This document shows, piece by piece, positions 27,601 through 39,600 of a stretch of DNA of 64,000 bases. The stretch comes from Lophius americanus. Taxonomy: Eukaryota > Chordata > Actinopteri > Lophiiformes > Lophiidae. The notes below the pieces were generated by a model. That model did not search any database. It saw only the letters and a program-made list of their open reading frames with translations, and was not told where the DNA came from. The translations under genes and the position numbers were made by a program. The stretch spans positions 5,692,001 to 5,756,000 of the forward strand of contig JBBDHG010000015.1 of assembly GCA_037951165.1 (NCBI GenBank). Direction: 5' to 3'. How positions within the stretch are numbered: position 1 is the first letter of the stretch; every line of letters begins with the position of its first letter.

Positions 27601-30600
27601 CAGCATAAGATGCAGTACTGCTTCTATTCTCTTCTTCTCTGGTGTATTATTCCTCATAGTGTCATGTGACACACTTTCATGAATAAGCTATAATGGAGCA
27701 TAATAGATTGAACAACCCTTGTCAAGTATGGCTCCGTCAGGATTGCACAGAGTAAACAACAGTCACTCCTCTTTCTGTTCTTAGAGGATAGCCGATGCTG
27801 AGATGGACTACCAGGGCATCGATGCTCAGATGTCCATCCAGGAGAGGAAAGAGCTCATCGTGGCTCAGGAGGAGGCCTGGAAGACCAAAGGCTATGGAGC
27901 CGCCAACGACTCCACCCAGTTCACTGTGGCTGCACGCATGATGAAGAAAGGTCAGAGGTCATCATGTTATGTGAAACTCTAGACAAATGACAAATACTTT
28001 ATGTCCAGGTTCACACAGTGAAACAGTCCAGATTCACATAGTGAATCATTCCAGGTTCATACAGTGAATCAGTCCAGCTTCACATGGGTAATCATTCCAG
28101 GTTCATACAACGAAACAATCCAGGTTCTTACGGCAAAACAGTCCAGTTTCACACATTGATACAGCCCAGGTTTATATGATGAAACTGTGGGTAGATACGG
28201 GCACTTCAGTTTCCCACATTACAATGTCTGGAGAACTTGTCTTACCTTCATGTTTTCTGTGTTCATACAACAGGTCTGGCCTCACCATCAGCCCTCCAGT
28301 CATCAATGTCGTCTAAAGCCAAGAACAACAGTCCTGCTATCTCTAAACCGCAAGAAGGTCAGTTGTACATCGCTGTCTACGGCTAAACCTACCTGCTGCT
28401 GTCAGCTTTCCTCTGGTTACCCATTGTCACATGGAGCCATTCAGTTAATTTAGCTGGGCAAACCTGTGCTGGATTTGACCTGATGGTAATCTCTTAAAAT
28501 TGCCGTATTTGAATTTATCGAACAAGGTTTGAGACAATTTCTCAAAGCAACATCGGTAATGTCAATTTAGAAAACCAATTTTTTTTAAAAAAATCACAGG
28601 AATAGATAAATCCCGTTTTGTTCCACTAGGTTCATCGGTGGAAAAAGGGAGACTCAACAGAACCTCGACTGCTCGTTTTGTTAAAGATGGGATCTTTGCT
28701 AGATTAGACACGTACTAAATGTATTGTTTCACAGCCCTCAATGTGTTTATGTGTGTGTGTCTGTGTGTTGCAGAGATCAAGGCTGTACCAGATCTGTACC
28801 TGGAGTCAGACATGAAGCTGGACAAGCTGGAGTCATTCCTCTGCAAGATCAACAATAAAGGTCAGCGTTGTTCGCTACGCTGATGACAATATAACTTATA
28901 CCTGGGGCAACAAAGTAACCTCACAGCATTAAAGCTCCTGGTTCAGTAGGATCCTGCCACAGTCCCAAATACTAGTACTCTAAATTACCCGCAGGGATAA
29001 GTGGTTTTGGTTTATGTGTTGAACCTGTACAATAATCAAGTTATAGGTGTTGTATGTATTTACCTGACACTGCTTTGTTTGTTCCATCCTCAGCTTCTGC
29101 ACTGCCAGAGGCAACCATCACAGTTACAGAAAAGAAGGTAAAAGAGGTGATGACCCTTGAAGATGAAGCTTTTTCCAAATTCTACCGCCAAGTGGAGGAG
29201 CTTCCTGCCACCACAAGCAAGTTGGAGATAGATGACGACTTTGATGCCATATTTGACCCCCAAGCGCCAAAGTAAGGTCTCAGGTGCAGTTTCAGTAACA
29301 ATGCTCCTCTTAAATCACCATGGTGACACTTCACTTCTGACGCTGCCTCAGGCTGACCTCGGAGATGGTGCAGCACAAGCGAGCGGTGCGTCCAGCCCGT
29401 AACGTCCAAGCATCTAGGAACCCTATGAGGTCGTTGGCGGCCAGAGAGGACATCAGACAGGAGTACACCGAGCAGAGGCTCAACATCGGTCTGCTCGAGA
29501 CCAAGAGGATGAAGACGGAGAGGAGTGAGGAGCTCTATCTATTGTCTATCTGTATCGCTGTCTGTCTGTAACTCTGTCTGTGTGTATTTTCTCTCAAGTA
29601 TTTTCTCTCTCTTTCTGTTTATCTTCTGTCTCTCTATCCCTCTCTTCTCTATTTTTATCTGTCTCCAGCTATCTCTATATCTTGTTGTCTGTTTGTCTGC
29701 ATATATATCTTATCTATATGCAATAAATCAAACTAGCCTCCACCTCCACCAATGCTGATGGAGGTTTCCCCCGTTTGCTCAGAACGATCTTTATCGGGCA
29801 CAAACGCTATGCGCTGCTTCTCTCTTGAGCAGTGAAATCAAACTGGAGCTTTTGAGGTCCATGGATCAGTGGAACAACCTTCTTAGTGAATCATGTTCGC
29901 GGCTCAATGATGCTCTGAGGCTGTTTTGCTTCTCCTGAAGCGAGTAGTAAAGGCCAAGATCGATTCCTAAAGGATAGTGATCCCAAGCAGGCCTCAAATA
30001 CTTGGTCCCAGAAGAAGTCTTGGAACAATTCAGAGAAAATCAATCAGACTTGAGGGCGGTTGTAAACCCGAGAATATTACCGAGCTAGTAGCGGGTGTCT
30101 GGCAAGCATCAAGTCTTAACAAATCCTAGCGATGCTTGTCATGAAGGCTGGAATCATTCAGAGACTGCAGTCTTTGTTAAAAAAGCATTTTCTCTTGTAG
30201 TTTTGGTATTATAAAAGTTATAAATGCTGTGAAAAAACCCACTCAAGCTATGGGTCTTGGACTGTTCCACATCTGGAGCTGGAGTTTCCTCTGATTGTAG
30301 TCCTCCAACTTCCCTTTTCATCTTAGAGCAAAAACACTTCAAATCTCCGCCAGATTCTATATTTGCTGTAGCCATGTGGCGACCCAGAGGTGATTAACAC
30401 TCTGGCTGTCGTCCTGTGGGTGTGGGTGCGTAGGTGCTGAATTTACTGATTTTGTCTGTTTTCTCTGCAGTGAACAAGAACTCGGGCTTCTCTGACGTGG
30501 CTCTGGCCGGTCTGGCCAGCAAGGAGAACATAAGCAATGTCAATCTGCGCAGCGTCAACATCTCAGAGCAGATGTCCAACAACAGCGCCGTGCCTTATAA

Positions 30601-33600
30601 GAAGCTGATGCTCTTACAGATCAAAGGTCAGTTAAGGGAACAGACCACTCTGACCTGCTGAAACAGTTGCATCTTCAACTAATAACGGGTTGTTGTTTTT
30701 TCAAACAGCGATTTTAGCCTTGGCTCTTCCTGTTGTATTGTTTGGCAAAATATAAGCAACGTATTGCAGAAAGTGAAATAACAGAAACGGTAGTAAAGCT
30801 AATTCAGGCAAAGATCTCCTGTTCAGAGAGGAAAGATGTCCATGTCAAACCAAAGCACAACCTTGACTAAGTGAGGGGACGTCTGGTTGGCTGTAAGGGA
30901 AGTTCAATTTCCCACTGGTTCCTCTTAAAGTGTCCTTTTCTTCTACCTTAAGCATTCAAATGACCTGCTAGAAGAGCACTGAGCAACATCTCTGCTCAGT
31001 CGGAATGGCTTTCTTTGTCACTGGAAGTGAAATTGACCCACAAGAGAGACTAAAAGAGCCCGCCTCCTCTAATAGATGGCACTATGTGGTTTATTACTTC
31101 TTAATCAAGCTAAAGGGATAGGTAGCATTTTAATAGCCCCGAAACGTTATTGTTAGTTTTCTGGAGACGTATTTTTGGCAGGTTTACGCCGTGTGTCGCC
31201 ACCAGTAGCTCGGTTTAAGTGGGTAGAAACATAAACAGTTTTAGAGGACGGTGTCAAAGGTGTCCTCTCTAGAGGGTAACTATAATGGGAGACCCAAACT
31301 ATGGCTATTCACACCCTCTCCACGTCTCTACTGGTGACAGCTGGGGCCCTAAATCACTCTAATCTGGTCCACATACACTATCCTGGTATGATCGTCCTCC
31401 AAACGCCACTGTCTGTAAACCCAAGAGACTGCACCACAACAGGAAGTTAGTTGCAGCAAGATATGCAATATTTTGTGTGGTGATATTGCACTCATACACG
31501 GCCCCAAGTATCTATATTTTATTATTTAAATTGAATAGATGATTTGAACTTTTTGTAATAGAATATCAACTACATTTGCTTTTCCTGTACAGAAGATGGC
31601 GTTCTAGACATTTTTTTCCCTGTGAGGTCAGAAAAATTGACAGTCAGTGGTGCAGAGGAAGTTGTGAAAAACAATGCGCCTTCTGCGTGAAAAAACAAGA
31701 ACCCATGTGAGGACCTGATTTGGTTTGACGCCCAGACAACGGTTGGGCTCTGTAACCGATAGACCATGTGTCTGTGTGTGTTTTCCTCCCAGGTCGACGG
31801 CATGTCCAGACCAGGCTGGTGGAGCCCAGAGCGTCATCCCTTAACAGCGGTGACTGTTTCCTGCTCATCACACCGCATCACTTCTTTGTCTGGGCCGGAG
31901 AGTTTGCCAATGTCATCGAGAAGAACAAGGTTCAGAGTTTTGTTTCTCTCAGGTGGAGGGAGGGTGTTATTGAAGGAATTGATTTCACGTGCAGGATGTA
32001 AACACTGCTGTGAGAGGAAGCAGCGTGTGTCACGGCACAGGAAGAAGTGTGTGTAGTAAGAGAGGAAAGAAGTACGTGTCTGGGTATTGTTGCAGGAAGT
32101 GGACACAGAACAAGGCTATTGTTAAAATCCTAGATTTGTCTAGTGACCTTTGCTTGGTTGATTAGAGCGCCGACCTCAATTGGACGAATGGAACATTCTG
32201 AGCAGTGGGACGCTTTATTTCTGAGGGGTTATTTCAGGTCAGTTCTGTTCTGTTCTGTTTCTGCTGAAGGGGACTCTTGGAGGCAGCCAGAGAACCTGGG
32301 GAGACCCACACAGAAAAAGACCCCATGGTCCTACAGGACCAGAGATCACAAGTGGCTGTAGAGTACTGAACAGACTTTAGTCCAGCAGATTCTCTCTCAC
32401 CACATGTCTTCCACATGTTGGGGAGCATATTTCTTTACCCTTTTACTGAGGATTTAAAGGGCGATTGTAGGAGACAAACATTTTTTAACTTTTAGACTGC
32501 TACCTTTTACTTTTATACATTTAGATTTTTGTACTTCTTTACATTCATACTGCAAATTTTTTTGTCTTTTCACTTTTATACAACTTCTTTTTAGTTTTAT
32601 TCTATTTGCTTCAAATCAACAGTTTTTTACTTTCATACTTTTTACTTATGTACTTTTAAACTGCTACTTTAATTTTACTTTTACACTTTATTTTCATACC
32701 AGCTTTTTTTATTTTCACTTTAACTTTCATATAACTACTTTTTACTATTATATATTTTACTTTCATTCAACTACTTTTATCTTTATCCTTTTTACTTTTG
32801 TACTTTTATACTACTACTACAACTTTGCATTTTGTTTGGATTTCTTTTACAAAATAAATTTTTTTATCTGCTTTTATATTTTGATGCTGCTGCTTATTTT
32901 TGGGCTTTGATTTTGCCTAAACAATAGTTGCTAAACAGTGTTTTGCTGTTTTTAAAACAATGACAATGAAGCTATTCTATTCTAAAGTAACTCAGGGAAC
33001 TCACATCAAGTTTTAAAATCACCATATTTGAACCATATTGTGTTTCTCTATAGCCTGCTTCTTGTTTGACATGTTTGAAGAACCATATTTTAGTCACATT
33101 TCAAGCAGCCTCATAATAAGAAGCAGCCCAGCAATTTGTTTTTTGTTATTTTCAAAAAAAGACCTCAACAAACTGTAAAATTAGCCAGTTCTGGCCCAAT
33201 ATTTAGCTGCTACTCTGCTAATAAGCTGTTCTTCTTTCAGGCTTCAGAGTTGGCCAACTTCATCCAGAGCAAGAAAGATTTGGGTTGTCGAGCTAAATAT
33301 GTGCAGGTCATCGAGGAGAGCGTTGGCACCCACAGCCACGCTGCCAAGGAGTTCTGGAAGATTCTGGGAGGACAGTCAAGTTTTCAATGTAAGTTGTTAA
33401 CCGTGTTACATTAACCCAACCTAGGGGAAGAAAATGAAACCCAATCTTGTCTTTTTGTTGTAGCTGCAGGAACTCCAGATGAAGACGAGCTCTATGAGGG
33501 CGCCATAGTGGAGACCAACTGTATTTACCGACTGATGGATGACAAACTAGTTCCAGACGATGACTTCTGGGCCAAGATGCCGCGTTGTTCGCTTCTTAGC

Positions 33601-36600
33601 CCTCAGGAGGTCAGAGCACCTGACATCTTGATTTGGTATTGAATATTTTTTACGAACCCATTGGTGAAACAAACCGTTATCGGTTTTTCTGTGCAGGTGC
33701 TGGTGTTCGACTTCGGCAGTGAGATGTACATCTGGCACGGGAAGGAAGTGACACTGGCTCAGAGGAAGGTGGCCTTCCAGCTCGCCAAGCACCTGTGGAA
33801 CGGAACCTTTGACTACACAAACTGTGACATCAACCCACTGGACCCGGGAGAGTGCAACCCACTCATACCCAAGTAAGGAAACATGTACTACTACTAGATG
33901 CCTTGAAGATTAATACAGTGAAACACTCCACGTTCAAGCAGTCCAGGTTCACACAGTGAAGCAGTCCAGGTTCACACAGTGAAGCAGTCCAGGTTCACAC
34001 AGTGAAGCAGTCCAGGTTCACACAGTGAAGCAGTCCAGGTTCACACAGTGAAGCAGTCCAGGTTCACACAGTGAAGCAGTCCAGGTTCACAGACCAGGTT
34101 CAAACAGGTTCACAGACCAGGTTCACGATCCAGTTTCACGCAGTGCAACAGTCCAGGTCCCCATATTGAAAACGTCCATGGACATGGAGGGTAAAACCGT
34201 CCATTTTCTTACAGTGAAAGTTATAAATCCTCATAATGAGCATCAATAATTCCTGCTAAAACTGTCTCCTGAGAAGCTTTCTCTTAATACCGTTATAATA
34301 TCAGTGTCACTGATGTTCTGGTTGTGGTTCTGCTGTAGGAAGGGTCAGGGCAGACCGGACTGGGCCATCTTTGGAAGACTGACCCAACACAATGAAACCA
34401 CCTTGTTCAAAGAGAAGTTTGTGGACTGGAGCGACTCCAGGAAAACTCCCAGTCCCACAAGGAATACCAACGACCACATGTTGGATCCAAAGGTGCCCAA
34501 ATGTAGTCCAGGACTTGGACTAGTACTTGTAATCAGTGTTGCTCAGAGGGTACTGACCCAGATTTCTCTTATTTCACATTCACAACAGGAGCCGTCTGAC
34601 CAGCCCCACGCTTATGACGCCTCTCTGATGCTCCGTCTCCATCATGGGCCCGTCTGCACCCGATTGGATGGGTTCAACGTGGGCCGGGGCTACGGCCTGG
34701 TGGAAGCAGAGGAGTGGCGGAGCTACGAGCTCAGCACGGTGGCGGTGGAGGTGTGGCACATCCTGGAGTTTGACTACAGTCGGCTGCCAAGCCAGAGCAT
34801 CGGCCAGTTCCACGAGGCCGACACGTACGTGATGAAGTGGAAGTACGTGGTCAGCACGGCAGGTGAGTCTCACCTGGTTTAGATATCCTCACCCACTCAC
34901 AATTTTATTTTGGATGGATTCAGTAACCCTTTAATGTCCTCCTCAACTGTTTGGTTGAACAAATTTTGAGTCACTATTACTTAATCAAAATGTTCCACTG
35001 GACTAAGCTTGTTAATAATATGACCCAGTGGCAGTATGTATTATGCTAACGATCAATGGGCCAAGAACTGATGCTGAGGAGCTTTTGACTGGAAGACTGG
35101 GGAACTGTGGACTGGGGAACTGTGGACTGGGGAACTGTGGACTGGGGAACTGTGGACTGGGGAACTGTGGACTGGGGAACTGTGGACTGAATATTGTTTT
35201 TGGGAGATCTGTCGACAGGAGAGCTGTCCAGTCGACAGACCGTTAAAATCCATTTGAAACTAAAATGACCTCTACTGTATTTTAGGTCAGTGTTGTGAAA
35301 CGACTGGTTTGTTGTTTGGTCGGAGATTGTTTCATATAAGTGACCAGCCATAATACCAGTTATACTGTAGGCAGAGTTTTATATTCGGTGAATAAATCCA
35401 TTCTTCTCTCTATTCACAGTTGGGAGGAGACAGAACCTGGAGCAGCTGAAGATGGCCGGAGCCGGAAAGGAGAAGTGTTGTTACTTCTTCTGGCAGGGCC
35501 GCAACGCCACCATCAGTGAGAAGGGAACTTCAGCACTGATGACAGTGGAGCTGGATGAGGAGCGAGGAGCACAGGTACAGGAGACACAGATTTTCTGTGT
35601 CTGTTATTTATTCTATTTGTCATCTAGGACTGTTATACAAAAACTAAATGATGGATTTTGAATCTCTTCTTGGACTTCCTCCTCCTGTAGGTTCAGGTCC
35701 AGCAGGGTAAGGAGCCTCCATGTTTCCTTCAGTGCTTCAAAGGAGGGATGGTGGTCCACTCAGGGAAGAGGGAAGAGGAGGAGGGGAACTCACAGAGTAA
35801 ACAGAATTTTTTTTTTTTTTTTTAATGTTGGAGTTTTTCAAACTCTGCTTTGTGTTAATTTCATTGGGACACTTTCGTTTCTACGGTACATTGAAGAAAA
35901 GATGATCTCACCCACCGCCCTTCTGCCCTCAGATGACTGGCGCCTGTATTGTGTGCGTGGCGAGGTGGAGGTGGAAGGCCACCTGCTGGAGGTAGCCTGT
36001 CATTGCAGTAGCCTGCGCTCTAGGGTCTCCATGCTGCTGCTCAGCGCGAGCAACGCCCTCATCTACCTGTGGCACGGCTGTAAGACTCAGGCTCACACAC
36101 GGGAGGTGGCACGCACCACCGCCAACAACCTCAAGGAGCAGTGAGTGTCTGTACAAGCTGAAACTAAAAGTTAAACCACAGCAGGTCCTGAAATTTACAG
36201 CAGAACGTTTTGTGTGTGTCTCAGCTGTCCACTGGAGACAGGTCTCCACAGCAGCAGCAGGGTGACCATCAGGGAGTTTGATGAAGGAGCAGAGCCAACA
36301 GGATTCTGGGATCCCCTCGGGAGGAGGGACAGGAAGGCATATGACTGCATGCTGCAAGGTAGGGGGAAACCAGTTCATCACTCGCACTCAGCATGTTAAC
36401 ATTTCTCCACATACGCCATACATTTACAACATCCCTACATCAGACGGTGTCCCAGATTCCTCTACAGTCATCCTCAGAATGAATAAGAACAGTATGGACG
36501 CGCAGTTTGTTCATTAAGAGCATGTTTGAAATTATTCATTCACACTATGTGCAATGGCTCATGCTTTTAATCCATGTAAGCATTGCACCTATTAAACCAG

Positions 36601-39600
36601 AGATACAGTAGCTAAAACGCTACACAGTAGATTTGTCTAATGTCTAAGAACATATTTCATTGATAACATCTCAAAAATGTGGTGGTCGCAAGACCCTCTT
36701 TATCTAAATATTACATCTCATTTTGAGAAATCTCAAATATGTATTTTTCCAATAATGTTCTATTGGAAAAAACTAATTTTTAGTATGAAGTATTCATTAT
36801 CTTTTTAGCTATCTTTGAAGGATGATTTTTTCCCTATTGTATGCACTAGGTTAGAGCATTCCAGGGAATTTTCATATTTTATATCAATATTTTGTGACAT
36901 ATAACAGCGACATATTGTAGAATTCCTATTTTGACATTACATGCACAGTAAATGTAGGAAATGCAAAATGGTTTTTATACAAATAATTTATTAATATGCT
37001 CTATGATTAACTTAATAACACTTAGTCTTTTTTACAAAATAAAAATAAAAAATTGATTCCTAAGGAAATTCTTGCTTTTTAAAAAAAGCTATTAGATAAA
37101 CTAAATTTCAAACTATATATTTCAGAGAAATGTTTTCCATTTTGGCGTTACATGCTATTATTACCCGAGAACTGCTTCCTGTCCGGTGCTGAATCTTTTT
37201 GGTCCAGTTCGTGATCATATCTCAATATTCACACACAGAAAGTTTCAGATGAGTTTTTGAAGGTACAGCTCTTTGTGAAATGTAACATATATATACGTAA
37301 ACCGTATACCGGTTCCTTTGTGCAACCTTAAAATACACTCATCCTCATCATCATCATCTGAACAAATTTATTTCATTTGCAGGTATTTCTCTTACCTTGC
37401 CAGAGCAGATTTTGAAACCTTGTTGTGCATTCATCAATATTAGAATTTTTTGACCTTTGACCCTCAGACCCAGGAAGGTTCAACTTCACGCCACGTCTGT
37501 ACCAGCTGAGCAGTAGTTCCGGGGAGTTCGCAGCCGTAGAGTTTCTCTACCCTGCCAGAGACCCAAAGAAGATCAACTCCATGCCATTCCTGCAGGAGGA
37601 ACTTTATGCAGCGTCCCAGCCAGGTAAGCTCTCGCCAGAGTGGGATGTGAAAATTGTTATGATGCATTTTATAAATAAGGTGCGTTTAGAGCATTTACAT
37701 GCAACATTTGTAAATGTGTTCTTGTTTTTTTTAAGTGCACGTTTATTAATGTCATGTGATCTGTGGGGAAAGCATTTGTTGTGTGCTACATGTTTATTTG
37801 GGATGAATAGAACTGATTTTCATTTTTTTCCCCAACTTTATTGTTTATTTATTAACAGCTCTGAAAGTAAATCTACAATTCCTTCAATATGTTTACAGAA
37901 TAAATCTGAAAAACCCCATTGGAAAATTATAAGGGACCTTAATATGTTTTCTAATTGCTTTATCGGGAGAATCACTTCATTATCTCAACGCTCAATTGAA
38001 TTCAACCTAACTTTATTTATAAGCACATTTAAAACACATTTAATCATCCTGGATTAAAATCCCAGGAATAAAAATGAGTCTTGTTATCTTCCTCTGACTT
38101 CAAGCCCTATTCCTGGTGGACAACCATCATGAGGTGTATCTATGGCAGGGCTGGTGGCTTCAGGACAGCGAAAGCACCGGCTCAGCGCGGTTCCGCTGGG
38201 ACTCGGACAGGAAGTGTGCCATGGAGACTGTGCTGCAGTACTGTAGAGGTATTCCAGGTCACTCCTGTTATTATCATTATTACAAATCTACCTGCACATT
38301 TTTTTTTTTTTGTAAAAGTGAGCAGGCACAAGGTCACGGCAGCAGGAAGTCTAACCACTTGGTCAAAGTAGCATCATTTTATGGGGGCGGTTGTAGCTCA
38401 GGACTGCCTCAGCAGTAACTATGTCGTTGATGTGTAGTGGTTTTCCTACTTGGAACCCGTATTAGAAATAAAATGTTTTCCTGTTTTGTTTCGACAGAGA
38501 GGAACGAGAAGAAGCCTCCCAAAGCGTATCTGATCCACGCGGGTCTGGAGCCCCTCACCTTCACCAACATGTTCCCCAGCTGGGAGCACAGAGAGGATAT
38601 CGCCGAGATCACTGAGAGGGTAGGTGGATGATCCAGTGGTGGAGCGTTTACATGGGGAGGAAGTGATAATACTACACTGTGAGAATACTCCAACACAGAA
38701 TTCACAATCTTACACCAGTGAAAAATGTACCAAAGTACAACTACTCATGTGCAGTAGAATGATCCCTCCAGGCTGTTTTACTATTTGATAGATTACTATT
38801 ACTCCTGCAGTGATGTGTATATCTGTTACTGCAATAGGTGTTAAAGGTTTAGGCAATCTAATTACTTTAAGCTGTTCAGTAATTTATCACGCACCTCTAA
38901 AATCTCAACTTGGCATGTCTCCAGCTGAAGATGGTGAAGATGCATTTCATAGAGGACCCAAAATTGCATTGGGTATGTTGTTGTTCGGAAAACATTCCCA
39001 ATCCCTATTTTAAACATTAATTATTGTAGATCAGGAACATTTTCTTAACTTATAAAAAAAAACAAAAAAAACACTTAAAGCTTTAGTGCCATGCATACCC
39101 TCAGAATATACACGTTTGTAGATATCTGGAGTGTATGAAAAATTGTAATCTTAAAAGTAACTACTAACTACAACAACAAATGTATTGGAGTAGAAAGTGC
39201 AATATCGTCTTCTTTGATGCAGTGGGTTAGGTGTACGAAAAGCATAATTTGGAAATATTAAAATAAATGAGAGATATTTGACTATAGTTCAGTATTTGAG
39301 TAAATGTACTTAGTTATTGTTGGATATGAATCAGTGCTGCTCAGCATGTGTGCCTGTAGCTGTTTTGGTATAAACTACAGAAATGGAGACCTCTGCAGGT
39401 CGGACCATCACTGACTTATTCGTCCCAGTTAAACTGGGTGTCTATTCTGCGCTCTGAAGTTCTATTGGCTATTTTCATATCTATTTTTTTTATCTATTGG
39501 CTATTGGCTTTTTGCATTGGAATATATCTACTTTGTGTGTTTGTGTGATTCCAGGAGGCAGAGGTGTGCAACCAGATCATCCTGGTGGAGGACGTGTTGG

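Noticed and set aside
35028..35351. Repeat proteins (LGNCG and STVPQ types) on both strands
   Set aside because: Direct products of a 15-bp minisatellite inside a svil intron.
35929..36387. 152-codon antisense frame over exons 29-30
   Set aside because: Runs through two real exons and the intron between them on the opposite strand; no known domain.
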